From contig SGPL01000614.1 of assembly GCA_004802705.1 (NCBI GenBank), positions 7,769-18,524 on the forward strand: 10,756 bases of DNA, in the 5' to 3' direction. The translations under genes were made by a program, and so were the position numbers. This document shows positions 1 through 6,341 of the stretch, in pieces. Source of the DNA: Bondarzewia mesenterica (Eukaryota; Basidiomycota; Agaricomycetes; Russulales; Bondarzewiaceae). Under the pieces are notes generated by a model. It saw only the letters and a list, made by a program, of their open reading frames with translations, was not told the DNA's origin and ran no database searches. Numbering within the stretch: the first letter of the stretch is position 1; each line of letters begins with the position of its first letter.

Positions 1-33
1 GNNAGAAGNGCGGGAANCNCGNNGANTAGTCAA
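1..33. repeat. Direct repeat, left copy (contains Ns)
   Basis: Eight of the 33 bases are N; all 25 called bases match positions 434-466 in register, giving a direct repeat with a period of 433 bases. Similarity stops right after position 33. The window starts inside this copy, so the true repeat may extend further left. It lies downstream (3' side) of the minus-strand retroelement and could mark a partial tandem or pseudo-LTR-like arrangement, which is common in Penelope-like elements; that interpretation is inference. Confidence 0.8.
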
Positions 34-51
34 CGGTGAGTGGAATGGAAC

Positions 52-142
52 AATACTGCAGGAGGATGTAATTCCTCCACACTACCTAAGTAGATATCAG
101 TATTTCGCATGATGCTCATCAGGTTCCAAGCCATGCAGTATT
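52..142 (-). ncRNA. Hammerhead-ribozyme-like RNA motif (type I, imperfect stem I)
   Basis: Read on the minus strand, CTGATGA (122-116) is followed by GCA-TCA-TGC (115-107), which forms a 3-bp stem II closed by G-C, then GAAA (106-103). The final A starts a 3-bp stem III, ATA/TAT (103-101 with 96-94), with loop CTGA, and the cleavage-site base H17 is C (93). All core bases of a hammerhead are therefore present. A perfect 9-bp inverted repeat (52-60 with 134-142) closes the region, and a 6-bp hairpin (61-78) lies inside. The weak point is stem I beside the core: the first three positions do not pair and the next six are mostly G-U. Hammerheads are established components of Penelope-like elements, and this one lies on the same strand as the PLE and downstream of it. 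Activity is unproven. Confidence 0.45.
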
Positions 143-172
143 TATATGGTGCCCCTTGAGGGCAGGCTCTAC

Positions 173-949
173 AATCGCCTTTGGCGATTTTCAAGAGAGC
201 CGACAGGCTCAGTAAGCCGCCGAGCGGCTGACTGATGCTCAAGAGTGATGACTGAGGGGAATTCCCACATCAGTCATCCTTTATCATCCAATCAGAGGAT
301 GGCTAAAGCAGCTCATCTCTTTTCGGTCGTGGTTTTTGCCACGCCTATTCATCAGCTGAGTAATCTAGATTACAATACACACTTAGTAAGACGGAAGTGA
401 GTGGGTCAGAGTTATTCTTAGAACGTCTTCTTAGAAAGAAGGGCGGGAACCTCGGGGATTAGTCAAGGTCCGCGGCTATCGGATTTAATTTACTTGTGCC
501 GATGACGATGCCGTCGAGCGGCCGTCAGGCCGCTGTGCAGCATGCTCGGCAGGTTCCTTCGGTCGGATCGGTTCGCCCGTCGTCAGACGGTCCGTTATGA
601 TTCCTCCGGGCCTTTCGGCCCAGTCGGCGACGGACACCAGCCCGAGGGCCGGGCCGACAGGCCCGGGCGCTAAAAAAACGCCCAGGCCCATGCCTGTAAG
701 GTTAATTCCTTGTAAAGCCCCGGCTTAATATCCGGTCCATGCCCTTGCGGGTTTAGGTACCGAATTACCGGAACATAATCGTAGTAAGACGGCCTTTCGG
801 GTTACTGAGTTCCTTCCTAGGGTTCCCGCTTCGCAGAGGCCACGGCGCAGCCGTGGGCGTCTCTTCAGCAAAGCAAAGGTTCACAAAGGTAAAAATCCTT
901 CCCCAAACGAGGGGAAGCCCACGTGACGGGACATTATGTCCAGCACGTG
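173..949. other. Hairpin-rich non-coding block
   Basis: No convincing gene is seen here. The stretch is packed with short perfect hairpins: 173-189 (7 bp), 197-210 (5 bp), 215-229 (6 bp), 325-345 (5+2 bp with a bulge), 517-534 (7 bp), 577-590 (5 bp), 608-621 (5 bp), 649-666 (7 bp), 840-856 (7 bp), 898-917 (7 bp) and 920-949 (a CACGTG pair flanking GGACAT/ATGTCC). A 12-base perfect palindrome lies at 361-372. Four of the hairpins carry loops GACA or GTCA closed by a C-G pair. The block is on the 3' side of the PLE and may belong to its 3' untranslated region, to another element copy, or to unrelated subtelomeric DNA. Confidence 0.6.
434..466. repeat. Direct repeat, right copy
   Basis: This is the fully called copy of the repeat seen at 1-33. 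It matches that copy at every non-N base and diverges immediately after position 466. It sits between the hairpin-rich stretch and a GC-rich hairpin cluster. No coding potential is seen in it. Confidence 0.8.
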
Positions 950-1029
950 CCTACAAATCTGATGCCACTAGTTCTACGTTCGCAAATTACGTAATATGAA
1001 CTAAATTCCGAATGGAATAGCATAAGTGT

Positions 1030-1115
1030 GTTAAGATTAGGTTAAGTTCGGATTTAGGTACTAATAGGTTGTTAAGTTATTAGAAGGTACAGATAAGTAC
1101 GGTTAGGTTGGGGTT
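1030..1115 (+). repeat. Degenerate telomere-like (TTAGG-related) tract
   Basis: Across about 85 bases the plus strand contains TTAAG, TTAGG, TTAAG, TTTAGG, ATAGG, TTAAG, TTATTAG and GGTTAGGTTGGGG in near succession. The orientation is the same as the perfect array at 4006-4085. The 10-mer TTAGGTTAAG occurs here (1037-1046) and again at the end of that array (4081-4090). The tract lies just beyond the 3' end of the PLE coding region. This is where an endonuclease-less PLE would be expected to be joined to older telomere repeats; the boundary is approximate. Confidence 0.5.
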
Positions 1116-1164
1116 TTGAAGGCCAACGCCGTTAACCAATACTAAATCCGATTACTATTGTAAT

Positions 1165-1460
1165 CTACCAATTATCAAAGTCGACAGCGGCGATTAAGTC
1201 GTCGTTGCTCTGTGACTCGAGTATAGTTTTTTTGAGAGCTGAAATAATATCATAAAGGTTGCGACCACGCTTCCTTGAGATAATCCATCTCCTATCGCAG
1301 AATCCCACGTAACGAACGTCGAGCACTTTCACAATCTCGAGCATGTTAGACCCAGGAATACTCCTGACTAGGCCAGTTTCGACCAACGGTCCTCTTAGAT
1401 TCCGATCGGCGCGAGCAGCCGCTGTCATCGCATTTGCGTCATGTGCATCACTTGTGACCC
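1165..1460 (-). CDS. Probable C-terminal extension of the PLE protein in a shifted frame
   Basis: A frame offset by one base overlaps the end of the 800-residue frame; as an ORF it is open from an ATG at 1605, and it continues to a stop at 1165. The main frame ends in SDEDMLGRGWRGHK. One additional G at the short G-runs (1458-1461 or 1467-1470 on the plus strand as C) would continue it into this frame, giving a hydrophilic linker and then a compact, well-mixed segment containing LEIVKVLDVRYVG, DRRWIISRKRGRNLYDII and a C-terminal DFDNW. The segment looks like real protein rather than shadow sequence, but no known domain is recognised. A spliced intron, a programmed +1 shift or a separate small ORF are alternatives. 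The start given here is the approximate join point. Confidence 0.45.
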
Positions 1461-3850
1461 CTCCATCCCCTTCCGAGCATATCTTCATCGCTCCCCGCAC
1501 TGTCGGCAGGGGCTGCGTACTCATGGGTTCGAAGCGAATCAGCAGGCCCCAATGAAGGGTCCGGCACATCAGCATCTGCATTTGCAACGGGCGGCGCCGC
1601 AGCAACCGACCAGAAATCGTCCAAAGACCGCTGTATGGTCTCCACCGGCTTTGCCGTACGGAGCGTTACCTGTTCCTGCATGACGGGACGTGTCCGTAGC
1701 CCTGCGAAACGTAGCGCTTGGTTGTCCCAGAATACTGTTAAACTGGAATCCCAAGATTCTGTGATACTCTTACTGAGTTCTTTGATATCGAATCGATACC
1801 ATATGGGGTTGTAGGCGGTCTTAAGGACAAACACGTCGATCGGCACCTTATGAGGGTCGTCTAACCTCTGTGTCCACCGTGTTTCCAAATTGTCCTTAGT
1901 CCACATACGAACTAAGTCGCGAGGGTACCCTCGGCCAACATAGAGATCTCCAAGTTCTCCGATGGCAGCGATGTAGTGTTCTGTTTTACTACTTAAGGTA
2001 GCCAAGCGGCTCATCTCACCGATGAAAGTTCCTTTTTTAACATCTTTTGGATGGTGAGACGCCCATGGTATTCGTTCTTTATGGTTTAGCTTCTTGCGGT
2101 AAGGAAGATGCTCGACTCGTTTGGTTATCGGGTCGAGGTACATCAACATATCCAAGAATGGAGTATTCCATTCCGAAGCTTCCCATTCCAACTCCACGTC
2201 CTGGTATTGAACGCGCTTCGCTATCTGAAGCGCTTCTTCGCGAGAGTTCGCGTATACAACACCGATGACGTCGTCGATGAAGCGACCAAAGAAAGGCATC
2301 TCGGTCTTTAGTACTTCATCCGTACGTAGGATTTCCTCTTCGTGCCAGGCTCCGAAAAGATTAGCTAAGTCGGGCGAACACGCCACGCCCATAGCTAAAC
2401 CTTTCTTCTGCAAGAAGGTTTCATCCTGGAAGTCGATAATTAGATCTTTATTTGCGAGGTGCAGACACCTTCTGAATAGGTGGATTTCTGCCGCAGAAAC
2501 ATCATGGTTTAGAGCCCATGTTTTGTACCATTCGTACACGATATCCATGCACCTGTCGGCGGGGATATTGGGGTAGAAAGCGACGATGTCGCCGCTGACT
2601 AGATATTTCTTTCGCTTAGGATCTAAGTGCAGTTTACTTATCCGTTGCGCTAGGTCCTTAGAACCTCTAAGCACATACGGTCGCTCTGCTAGGAGCGGCT
2701 TCAACTGTTTGCTCACAAACTTAGCAGCGGGTCCTTGCGCGCACGAGTGGCACGGTACTATCGGTCGCATTTTAGTGGGCGTCTTGTGAATTTTAGGGAC
2801 GCCATAAAATACGGGTACTTTAGACTCGTCGAGCTCAGACTCGGGGATTTTACTCCGCAAGAATTTAACTAGCTGCTCGTTGTCGAGGAATTGATCCGCG
2901 AAATCGCTTGCCGCGACAACGTTAGTTCGTGTGCGTTCAAGTATTACTTGTCGCTCAGCTGCACTAATCTTAGTGTAGTTGTTGGTATCGCTGAGTAATA
3001 ACTTGCTGTTTTCTATGAACCATTTCCGGGTGACTACTGCTGCGCCCAGGTTTTTATCTGTAGGAGTGACGATATATTCGTTCTTCAACAGGAACTCCCG
3101 AGCTTCGGTCAGCCACACGAGACCGGAGTCTTTCGATGTGGCCTTTATGGAGGGTACAAATTCTTCGACATACTTGTCGATATACTTCTTCCCTTCCGTG
3201 AGACCGAGCTCAAAGTAAGCGTCTTGCAAGTCCGCCGCTGTTGTAGCATGCGGAAGTGCGTAGTCAGGATCATAGGGTTGTTCTGTCTGCTCTGCTTTGG
3301 GGTTGAGTGCTTTCTTCTTAGCAAAGAAGTAAACCCAACGAATACGATTCTCAAATTCGGAATACGTATCATACAAAGTCTTTACATTCGCACGCGAGTA
3401 CAAAAGATAACGCAAAGAGGCAGACAAATGCATACTAATACTTCGAGGTAAAAAAACGTCCGGGCCGACATGAACATCCGCGCGAAACCGGGCTGCCTCC
3501 ACATAAGGAAGTGGAGCCCACGCGATGAGAGTCTGTATGGCCAAAGGAGTAGGTACCATGAGTATTTCATCGGGATAGTGGTGCGGCTTAAAAAAGTCGT
3601 ACCTTCGAGTGCTCAATTTGAGCGCTGCTTCCCTTTGCCTTTGCCTTTCGGCTTCGGCTGCGGCTTCTTCTTCGGCTTCGAGGAATTCTTGCCCCCGTTG
3701 CGCGCCTTTGAAGAGGACGACTTCTTCTTGTCGTCCCGCTTGCCGCCGGTCTTCTTCTTCTCTCCTCCCTTGGAAGAGATACCGCCCTTCTTTAAAAGAA
3801 TTAGCGAGGAAAGAAGTGGAACCGTCATAGCGACGGACCTTTTTTGTCAT
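1448..3850 (-). CDS. Penelope-like element reverse transcriptase (endonuclease-minus)
   Basis: This 800-residue frame copies element RNA into DNA at chromosome ends. Visible Penelope-type motifs, in order, are: PTDKNLGAAVV (about 263-273), the motif with FYGVPKIHK then RPIVP (348-366), motif A SGDIVAFYPNIP (419-430, catalytic D421), motif B with KGLAMGVACSPDLANLF (483-499), motif C FGRFIDDVIG (521-530, catalytic D526 and D527), the TPFLD turn (563-567), and a thumb region with PYRKK and SHHPKDVKKG (583-607). No GIY-YIG nuclease follows; residues 640-750 look like an extended thumb and the tail is acidic and low in complexity. The true protein probably extends at both ends: an upstream frame (4004-3825) joins if the T6 run at 3840-3845 (A6 on the coding strand) loses one base, and a downstream frame (to 1165) joins with one added G near 1458-1470. 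Met at 3850 is therefore probably an artefact of the frame break. Confidence 0.88.
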   Translation of the reverse strand: MTKKVRRYDGSTSFLANSFKEGRYLFQGRREEEDRRQAGRQEEVVLFKGAQRGQEFLEAEEEAAAEAERQRQREAALKLSTRRYDFFKPHHYPDEILMVPTPLAIQTLIAWAPLPYVEAARFRADVHVGPDVFLPRSISMHLSASLRYLLYSRANVKTLYDTYSEFENRIRWVYFFAKKKALNPKAEQTEQPYDPDYALPHATTAADLQDAYFELGLTEGKKYIDKYVEEFVPSIKATSKDSGLVWLTEAREFLLKNEYIVTPTDKNLGAAVVTRKWFIENSKLLLSDTNNYTKISAAERQVILERTRTNVVAASDFADQFLDNEQLVKFLRSKIPESELDESKVPVFYGVPKIHKTPTKMRPIVPCHSCAQGPAAKFVSKQLKPLLAERPYVLRGSKDLAQRISKLHLDPKRKKYLVSGDIVAFYPNIPADRCMDIVYEWYKTWALNHDVSAAEIHLFRRCLHLANKDLIIDFQDETFLQKKGLAMGVACSPDLANLFGAWHEEEILRTDEVLKTEMPFFGRFIDDVIGVVYANSREEALQIAKRVQYQDVELEWEASEWNTPFLDMLMYLDPITKRVEHLPYRKKLNHKERIPWASHHPKDVKKGTFIGEMSRLATLSSKTEHYIAAIGELGDLYVGRGYPRDLVRMWTKDNLETRWTQRLDDPHKVPIDVFVLKTAYNPIWYRFDIKELSKSITESWDSSLTVFWDNQALRFAGLRTRPVMQEQVTLRTAKPVETIQRSLDDFWSVAAAPPVANADADVPDPSLGPADSLRTHEYAAPADSAGSDEDMLGRGWRGHK

Positions 3851-4004
3851 TAAGACCCATTTTCTTCATTGCCGCGGCGAGGCGTTCATCAACAACCTCA
3901 GCAATTGACTTTTCAGCAGAGGCGTCACCCATCTGCACATCCGCGGACTTCTTCAGCTCCCGTTTGGCTTTTACCTTTGCACTCGCAAGACGTTCCTTAT
4001 TGTC
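3825..4004 (-). pseudogene. 5'-truncated N-terminal segment of the PLE protein
   Basis: This is an open frame with no start codon. It emerges directly from the telomere array and runs 59 residues to a TGA at 3827-3825. It is rich in Lys, Ala and Glu (for example KVKAKRELKKSADVQ, then RLAAAMKKMGLNDKK), suggesting a charged helical N-terminal region. At the A6 run (minus strand, 3845-3840) it shares the NDKK/TKK coding region with the main frame, and removing one A would continue it into the 800-residue frame. Its stop overlaps an ATG of a third frame (ATGA). It is most simply the remaining N-terminus of the same protein, cut by telomere addition and broken by a one-base indel. A separate upstream ORF is the alternative. 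Confidence 0.6.
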
Positions 4005-4005
4005 G

Positions 4006-4085
4006 TTAGGTTAGGTTAGGTTAGGTTAGGTTAGGTTAGGTTAGGTTAGGTTAGGTTAGGTTAGGTTAGGTTAGGTTAGGTTAGG
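4006..4085 (+). repeat. Telomere repeat array (TTAGG)16
   Basis: Sixteen perfect tandem copies of the 5-base unit TTAGG are followed by TTAAG (4086-4090). The G-rich strand points right, so the array is the right-hand cap of the block to its left (the PLE). It abuts the truncated PLE 5' end on the left and a truncated GNAT gene on the right, making it an interstitial tract in this window. The common fungal telomere unit is TTAGGG. TTAGG is best known from arthropods, so the 5-base unit is unusual for the fungal genes found nearby. Confidence 0.95.
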
Positions 4086-4474
4086 TTAAGCTAGAGGATT
4101 CAGATCTCGAGGAAGTTGTCGCGACATCCGAAGTATATCGCACCGTTCGCACGCTGCGCAAGATGTCCAGTACGGGCGCGTACCTGCGCCAACCTGGCTC
4201 GGACATTCGTGCGCACGCGTGGTGCTTCATATCGCGGGAGGGTTCGGTCAGCACGCTATTTGTGCGACCTGAGTTAAGGGGCAAGGGTCTGGGGAAGATG
4301 GTAATGAGGAAAGAGCTGGAAAAGGCTTTCACGATGCGCCAGTTCGTGTCTGCTGACGTTGCGGAGGACAATGAGGCTAGCATGGGAGTTTGTCAGTCAT
4401 TAGGAGCTCAGAAGCTTTGCGATGCCATTTGGATAGACATATACCTAAGGGGCTTTACTCGGCTCCAGGAATAA
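4086..4474 (+). pseudogene. GNAT-family acetyltransferase (FR47-like), 5'-truncated
   Basis: An open frame starts inside the last telomere-like unit and runs to TAA at 4472-4474. Convincing protein sequence already precedes the first ATG at 4163 (DLEEVVATSEVYRTVRTLRK), so that ATG is not the natural start and the upstream part of the gene is missing. The segment AHAWCFISREGSVSTLFVRP followed by ELRGKGLGKMVMRK is the GNAT core beta4-alpha3 with the R-G-K-G-L-G acetyl-CoA pyrophosphate loop. CQSLGA later in the frame is the usual alpha4 region. This arrangement resembles fungal FR47-like N-acyltransferases, which transfer an acetyl or acyl group from CoA to an amine; the substrate is unknown. 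No intron is visible. The lost N-terminal part, and probably the promoter, make it a likely non-functional remnant. Confidence 0.75.
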
Positions 4475-5000
4475 GGATCAGCTTACAGCCTCTTACATCA
4501 TGCGGATACTCACGGTCGCTACATCTCTTGCATTAATGTGGTCAAGACATTAGACTCGCTATTTTCTTATATTCCTGGCTTAAGTATGGAGGGAAAAAGG
4601 AGGCATTGACTTGTGATAAAAACCTACGATACACGGGTGTGAAAGCATTGATAGCTCTTCCCCCAAGTCCATTGCTCTGTACGACAGAGATTCATACGCA
4701 TGACGATTTTCAGCAGAGGTTGAAAAAGAGCCTGGATGATCTTGGGATGATCAGATGACAAGTGATGCGGTCTGCCTTGAGACGCAATTAGATTTGGGTT
4801 CGTACTGCCCGGTGACTCGGCTTACGGCAGTATCAACACCTTTGGTCAGAAATATAAATCCTTTCTTCGCTTCAGTGTTTACCATAATCAATGAGGCTAG
4901 GACTGGGGGACGTCGCTGGGTGCCGCTGACATTTATGTATAGCTTACTGCTTGGCACGCAAAAAACGGTTCCGGTTCTGGTACGTATGCTCCATATTGTA

Positions 5001-5108
5001 TTTCACTCACGAGAACATCATCCTCCCGCAGACCAATGATAGAAGGCAAGCAGAACCGTGAAAACGCTGCGCGAGAGTCATGCGCCAGGACCCAACGTGA
5101 GAGGGCGC
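5001..5108 (+). repeat. Diverged direct repeat, copy A
   Basis: This block shares collinear matching words with 5283-5418: TTTCAC, CATCAT, TGAT-GAA-GCAAG, GAAC-GTGAAA, ATGC, CAACGT and GAGGGCGC occur in the same order with small spacing changes. The similarity is eroded, indicating an old duplication. No function is recognised. Confidence 0.5.
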
Positions 5109-5156
5109 TACTAAGGCCATTCAAATGGGAGTATTTTTCATAATAAAGCAGTCAGG

Positions 5157-5176
5157 CCCAGTGTATAAATACTGGG
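5157..5176 (+). promoter_or_regulatory. TATA-box promoter-like site inside an inverted repeat
   Basis: TATAAATA (5164-5171) sits in the centre of the 6-bp inverted repeat CCCAGT/ACTGGG. A pyrimidine-rich stretch follows at about 5228-5268, as often seen around fungal transcription starts. The only frame shortly downstream is a 28-codon one starting at 5322 within the diverged repeat, so any transcript would be non-coding or belong to a decayed gene. This is a weak, sequence-only call. Confidence 0.3.
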
Positions 5177-5282
5177 GGTGCGAACATTAGCGGGATCCTA
5201 TCAAACGTTATAATAACGCACCTCAAACGCTCTTTTCTCATTCTCTCCACTCTTCACCACTTACTACCGGAGTACACATCAC

Positions 5283-5418
5283 TTTTTCACCGCGTACACA
5301 TCATTCCACCCGCATTCCGCTGATGGAAAGCAAGAAAACCCGGAACGGTGAAAGCATTGTGCAAAGGTTATGCACGCAGGCGTCAACGTCGAGGGGCGGG
5401 ATATCGGGATGAGGGCGC
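5283..5418 (+). repeat. Diverged direct repeat, copy B
   Basis: This is the second member of the pair with 5001-5108, offset by about 280-310 bases. It carries the same ordered words with substitutions and an insertion of roughly 15-20 bases near its end. A short frame starts within it but shows no recognisable protein. Confidence 0.5.
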
Positions 5419-6341
5419 CAATACGCATGGTCCATGGAAGTGGTGCCTTTCTACCTACAATCGGCACTCTCTTGCACATGCCCAAGCCTGACTAGAGAAG
5501 CAGTTTGCGGTGAAGTCAAGCAATCCAGGGAAGGCTTAGCACAAGCACCAATAGGCTGGACACGGACCCAGACAATAAATTGCGGCGCTCGTTAGGTGGG
5601 TGCAGAGATAGCGAGAGAGATGATATGAAAATCGAAATGATGGCACACATGGGAAGTTCCCACAGCCATATCTACCTCGTCCATCCTTTAGCAAATATCC
5701 TTGACGTATTCGGAGCGACTACATGGAACCATGATGGAGGATGGAGACGAGGCAGTTACGGGAAGTATTTATTCTGATTTGGTCCTAATGGGAGGAGGAG
5801 GAAGTATAGAGCTGACGACTTTGTCAAATTTGAATCTATGTCTTCATATCCCTATACCGTCAGAGTGATATGTATCTCGTAAAGAGAAGGACTCGATACC
5901 GGTGGAAATGTACACATGAACGTTTCAATTGCATATCATATCTCAACTCCCCACGGGTTTTGGTGATCCACACAGGAACGTAGAAACCGGGGGATGGATT
6001 CGAGGACATGTACTGATATATCCTCTTTTCAGGTCTGTCAATGACTTGTTGCATTTGCCTAGAGCGCCGAAGAGGATTGTCATTAGTGGACCCACAGTCT
6101 TTGAGCCCACAGCCGCATGCCATGGCCCGTGTGGAATGATATAGACTTGATTCGTATGAAAACAGATGAAAATTCGGATAATGCAGAATGCCTTCCAAAC
6201 AGATTTCTGTCCTTCAATTGCAGTGACGGAATTCATCGACAGAGATGTGACTAGAAGAAATACGGAGGGAGTCAGACGATCATCATGGTGGTCCTGGTTC
6301 AAGCCGTGGCGGTTACTTTCCACCTTTAGACCTTTTCCCTG

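Larger units (their letters stand above)
1030..4005 (-). mobile_element. Telomere-associated Penelope-like retroelement, 5'-truncated (Coprina-type)
   Basis: The element is read on the minus strand. Its reverse transcriptase (3850-1448) has Penelope-type motifs and no GIY-YIG endonuclease, as in the Athena/Coprina class that lives at chromosome ends. Its open coding sequence begins abruptly where the (TTAGG) array stops (4005/4006), so the 5' end is missing and replaced by telomere repeats. Degenerate TTAGG motifs lie at the 3' side. The orientation, with 3' end proximal and 5' end facing the telomere, fits priming of reverse transcription by the exposed G-rich 3' overhang, copying toward the RNA 5' end, and later capping by telomerase. 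The outer 3' boundary is not certain: it may be near 1030 or further left if the hairpin and hammerhead-like region belongs to it. Confidence 0.8.
4475..6341. other. Gene-poor stretch between GNAT remnant and aminopeptidase
   Basis: No frame here carries recognisable protein sequence, and the longest open frames (about 94 codons plus, about 112 minus outside gene overlaps) have no conserved-looking motifs. It contains a diverged direct repeat pair (5001-5108 and 5283-5418), a TATA-type promoter-like site (5157-5176) with a pyrimidine-rich stretch after it, and a weakly pyrimidine-rich lead-in to the aminopeptidase start (about 6315-6341). It may be decayed coding or transposon sequence. Confidence 0.6.

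Noticed and set aside
30..242. Minus-strand open frame of 70 codons
   Set aside because: It lies over the hammerhead-like motif and hairpins, has no conserved-looking protein sequence, and is best explained as a chance frame.
485..691. Minus-strand open frame of 68 codons in GC-rich DNA
   Set aside because: The frame is kept open by GC-rich hairpins; the product is repetitive Gly/Ala/Pro/Arg with no recognisable motif.
173..949. Ribosomal RNA or tRNA genes in the structured left block
   Set aside because: No rRNA signature stretches and no cloverleaf with paired acceptor, anticodon and T arms could be found; the hairpins are isolated and short.
1448..1930. GIY-YIG endonuclease at the RT C-terminus
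   Set aside because: Residues 640-800 show no GIY...YIG pair or the catalytic Arg/Glu spacing; the shifted-frame tail lacks them too.
1448..3850. Telomerase reverse transcriptase or group II intron RT
   Set aside because: The motif set (YGVPKIHK, RPIVP, GLAMGVACSP, FIDDV, SHHP) is Penelope-type; there are no TERT-specific T/CP motifs and no intron maturase or HNH domain.
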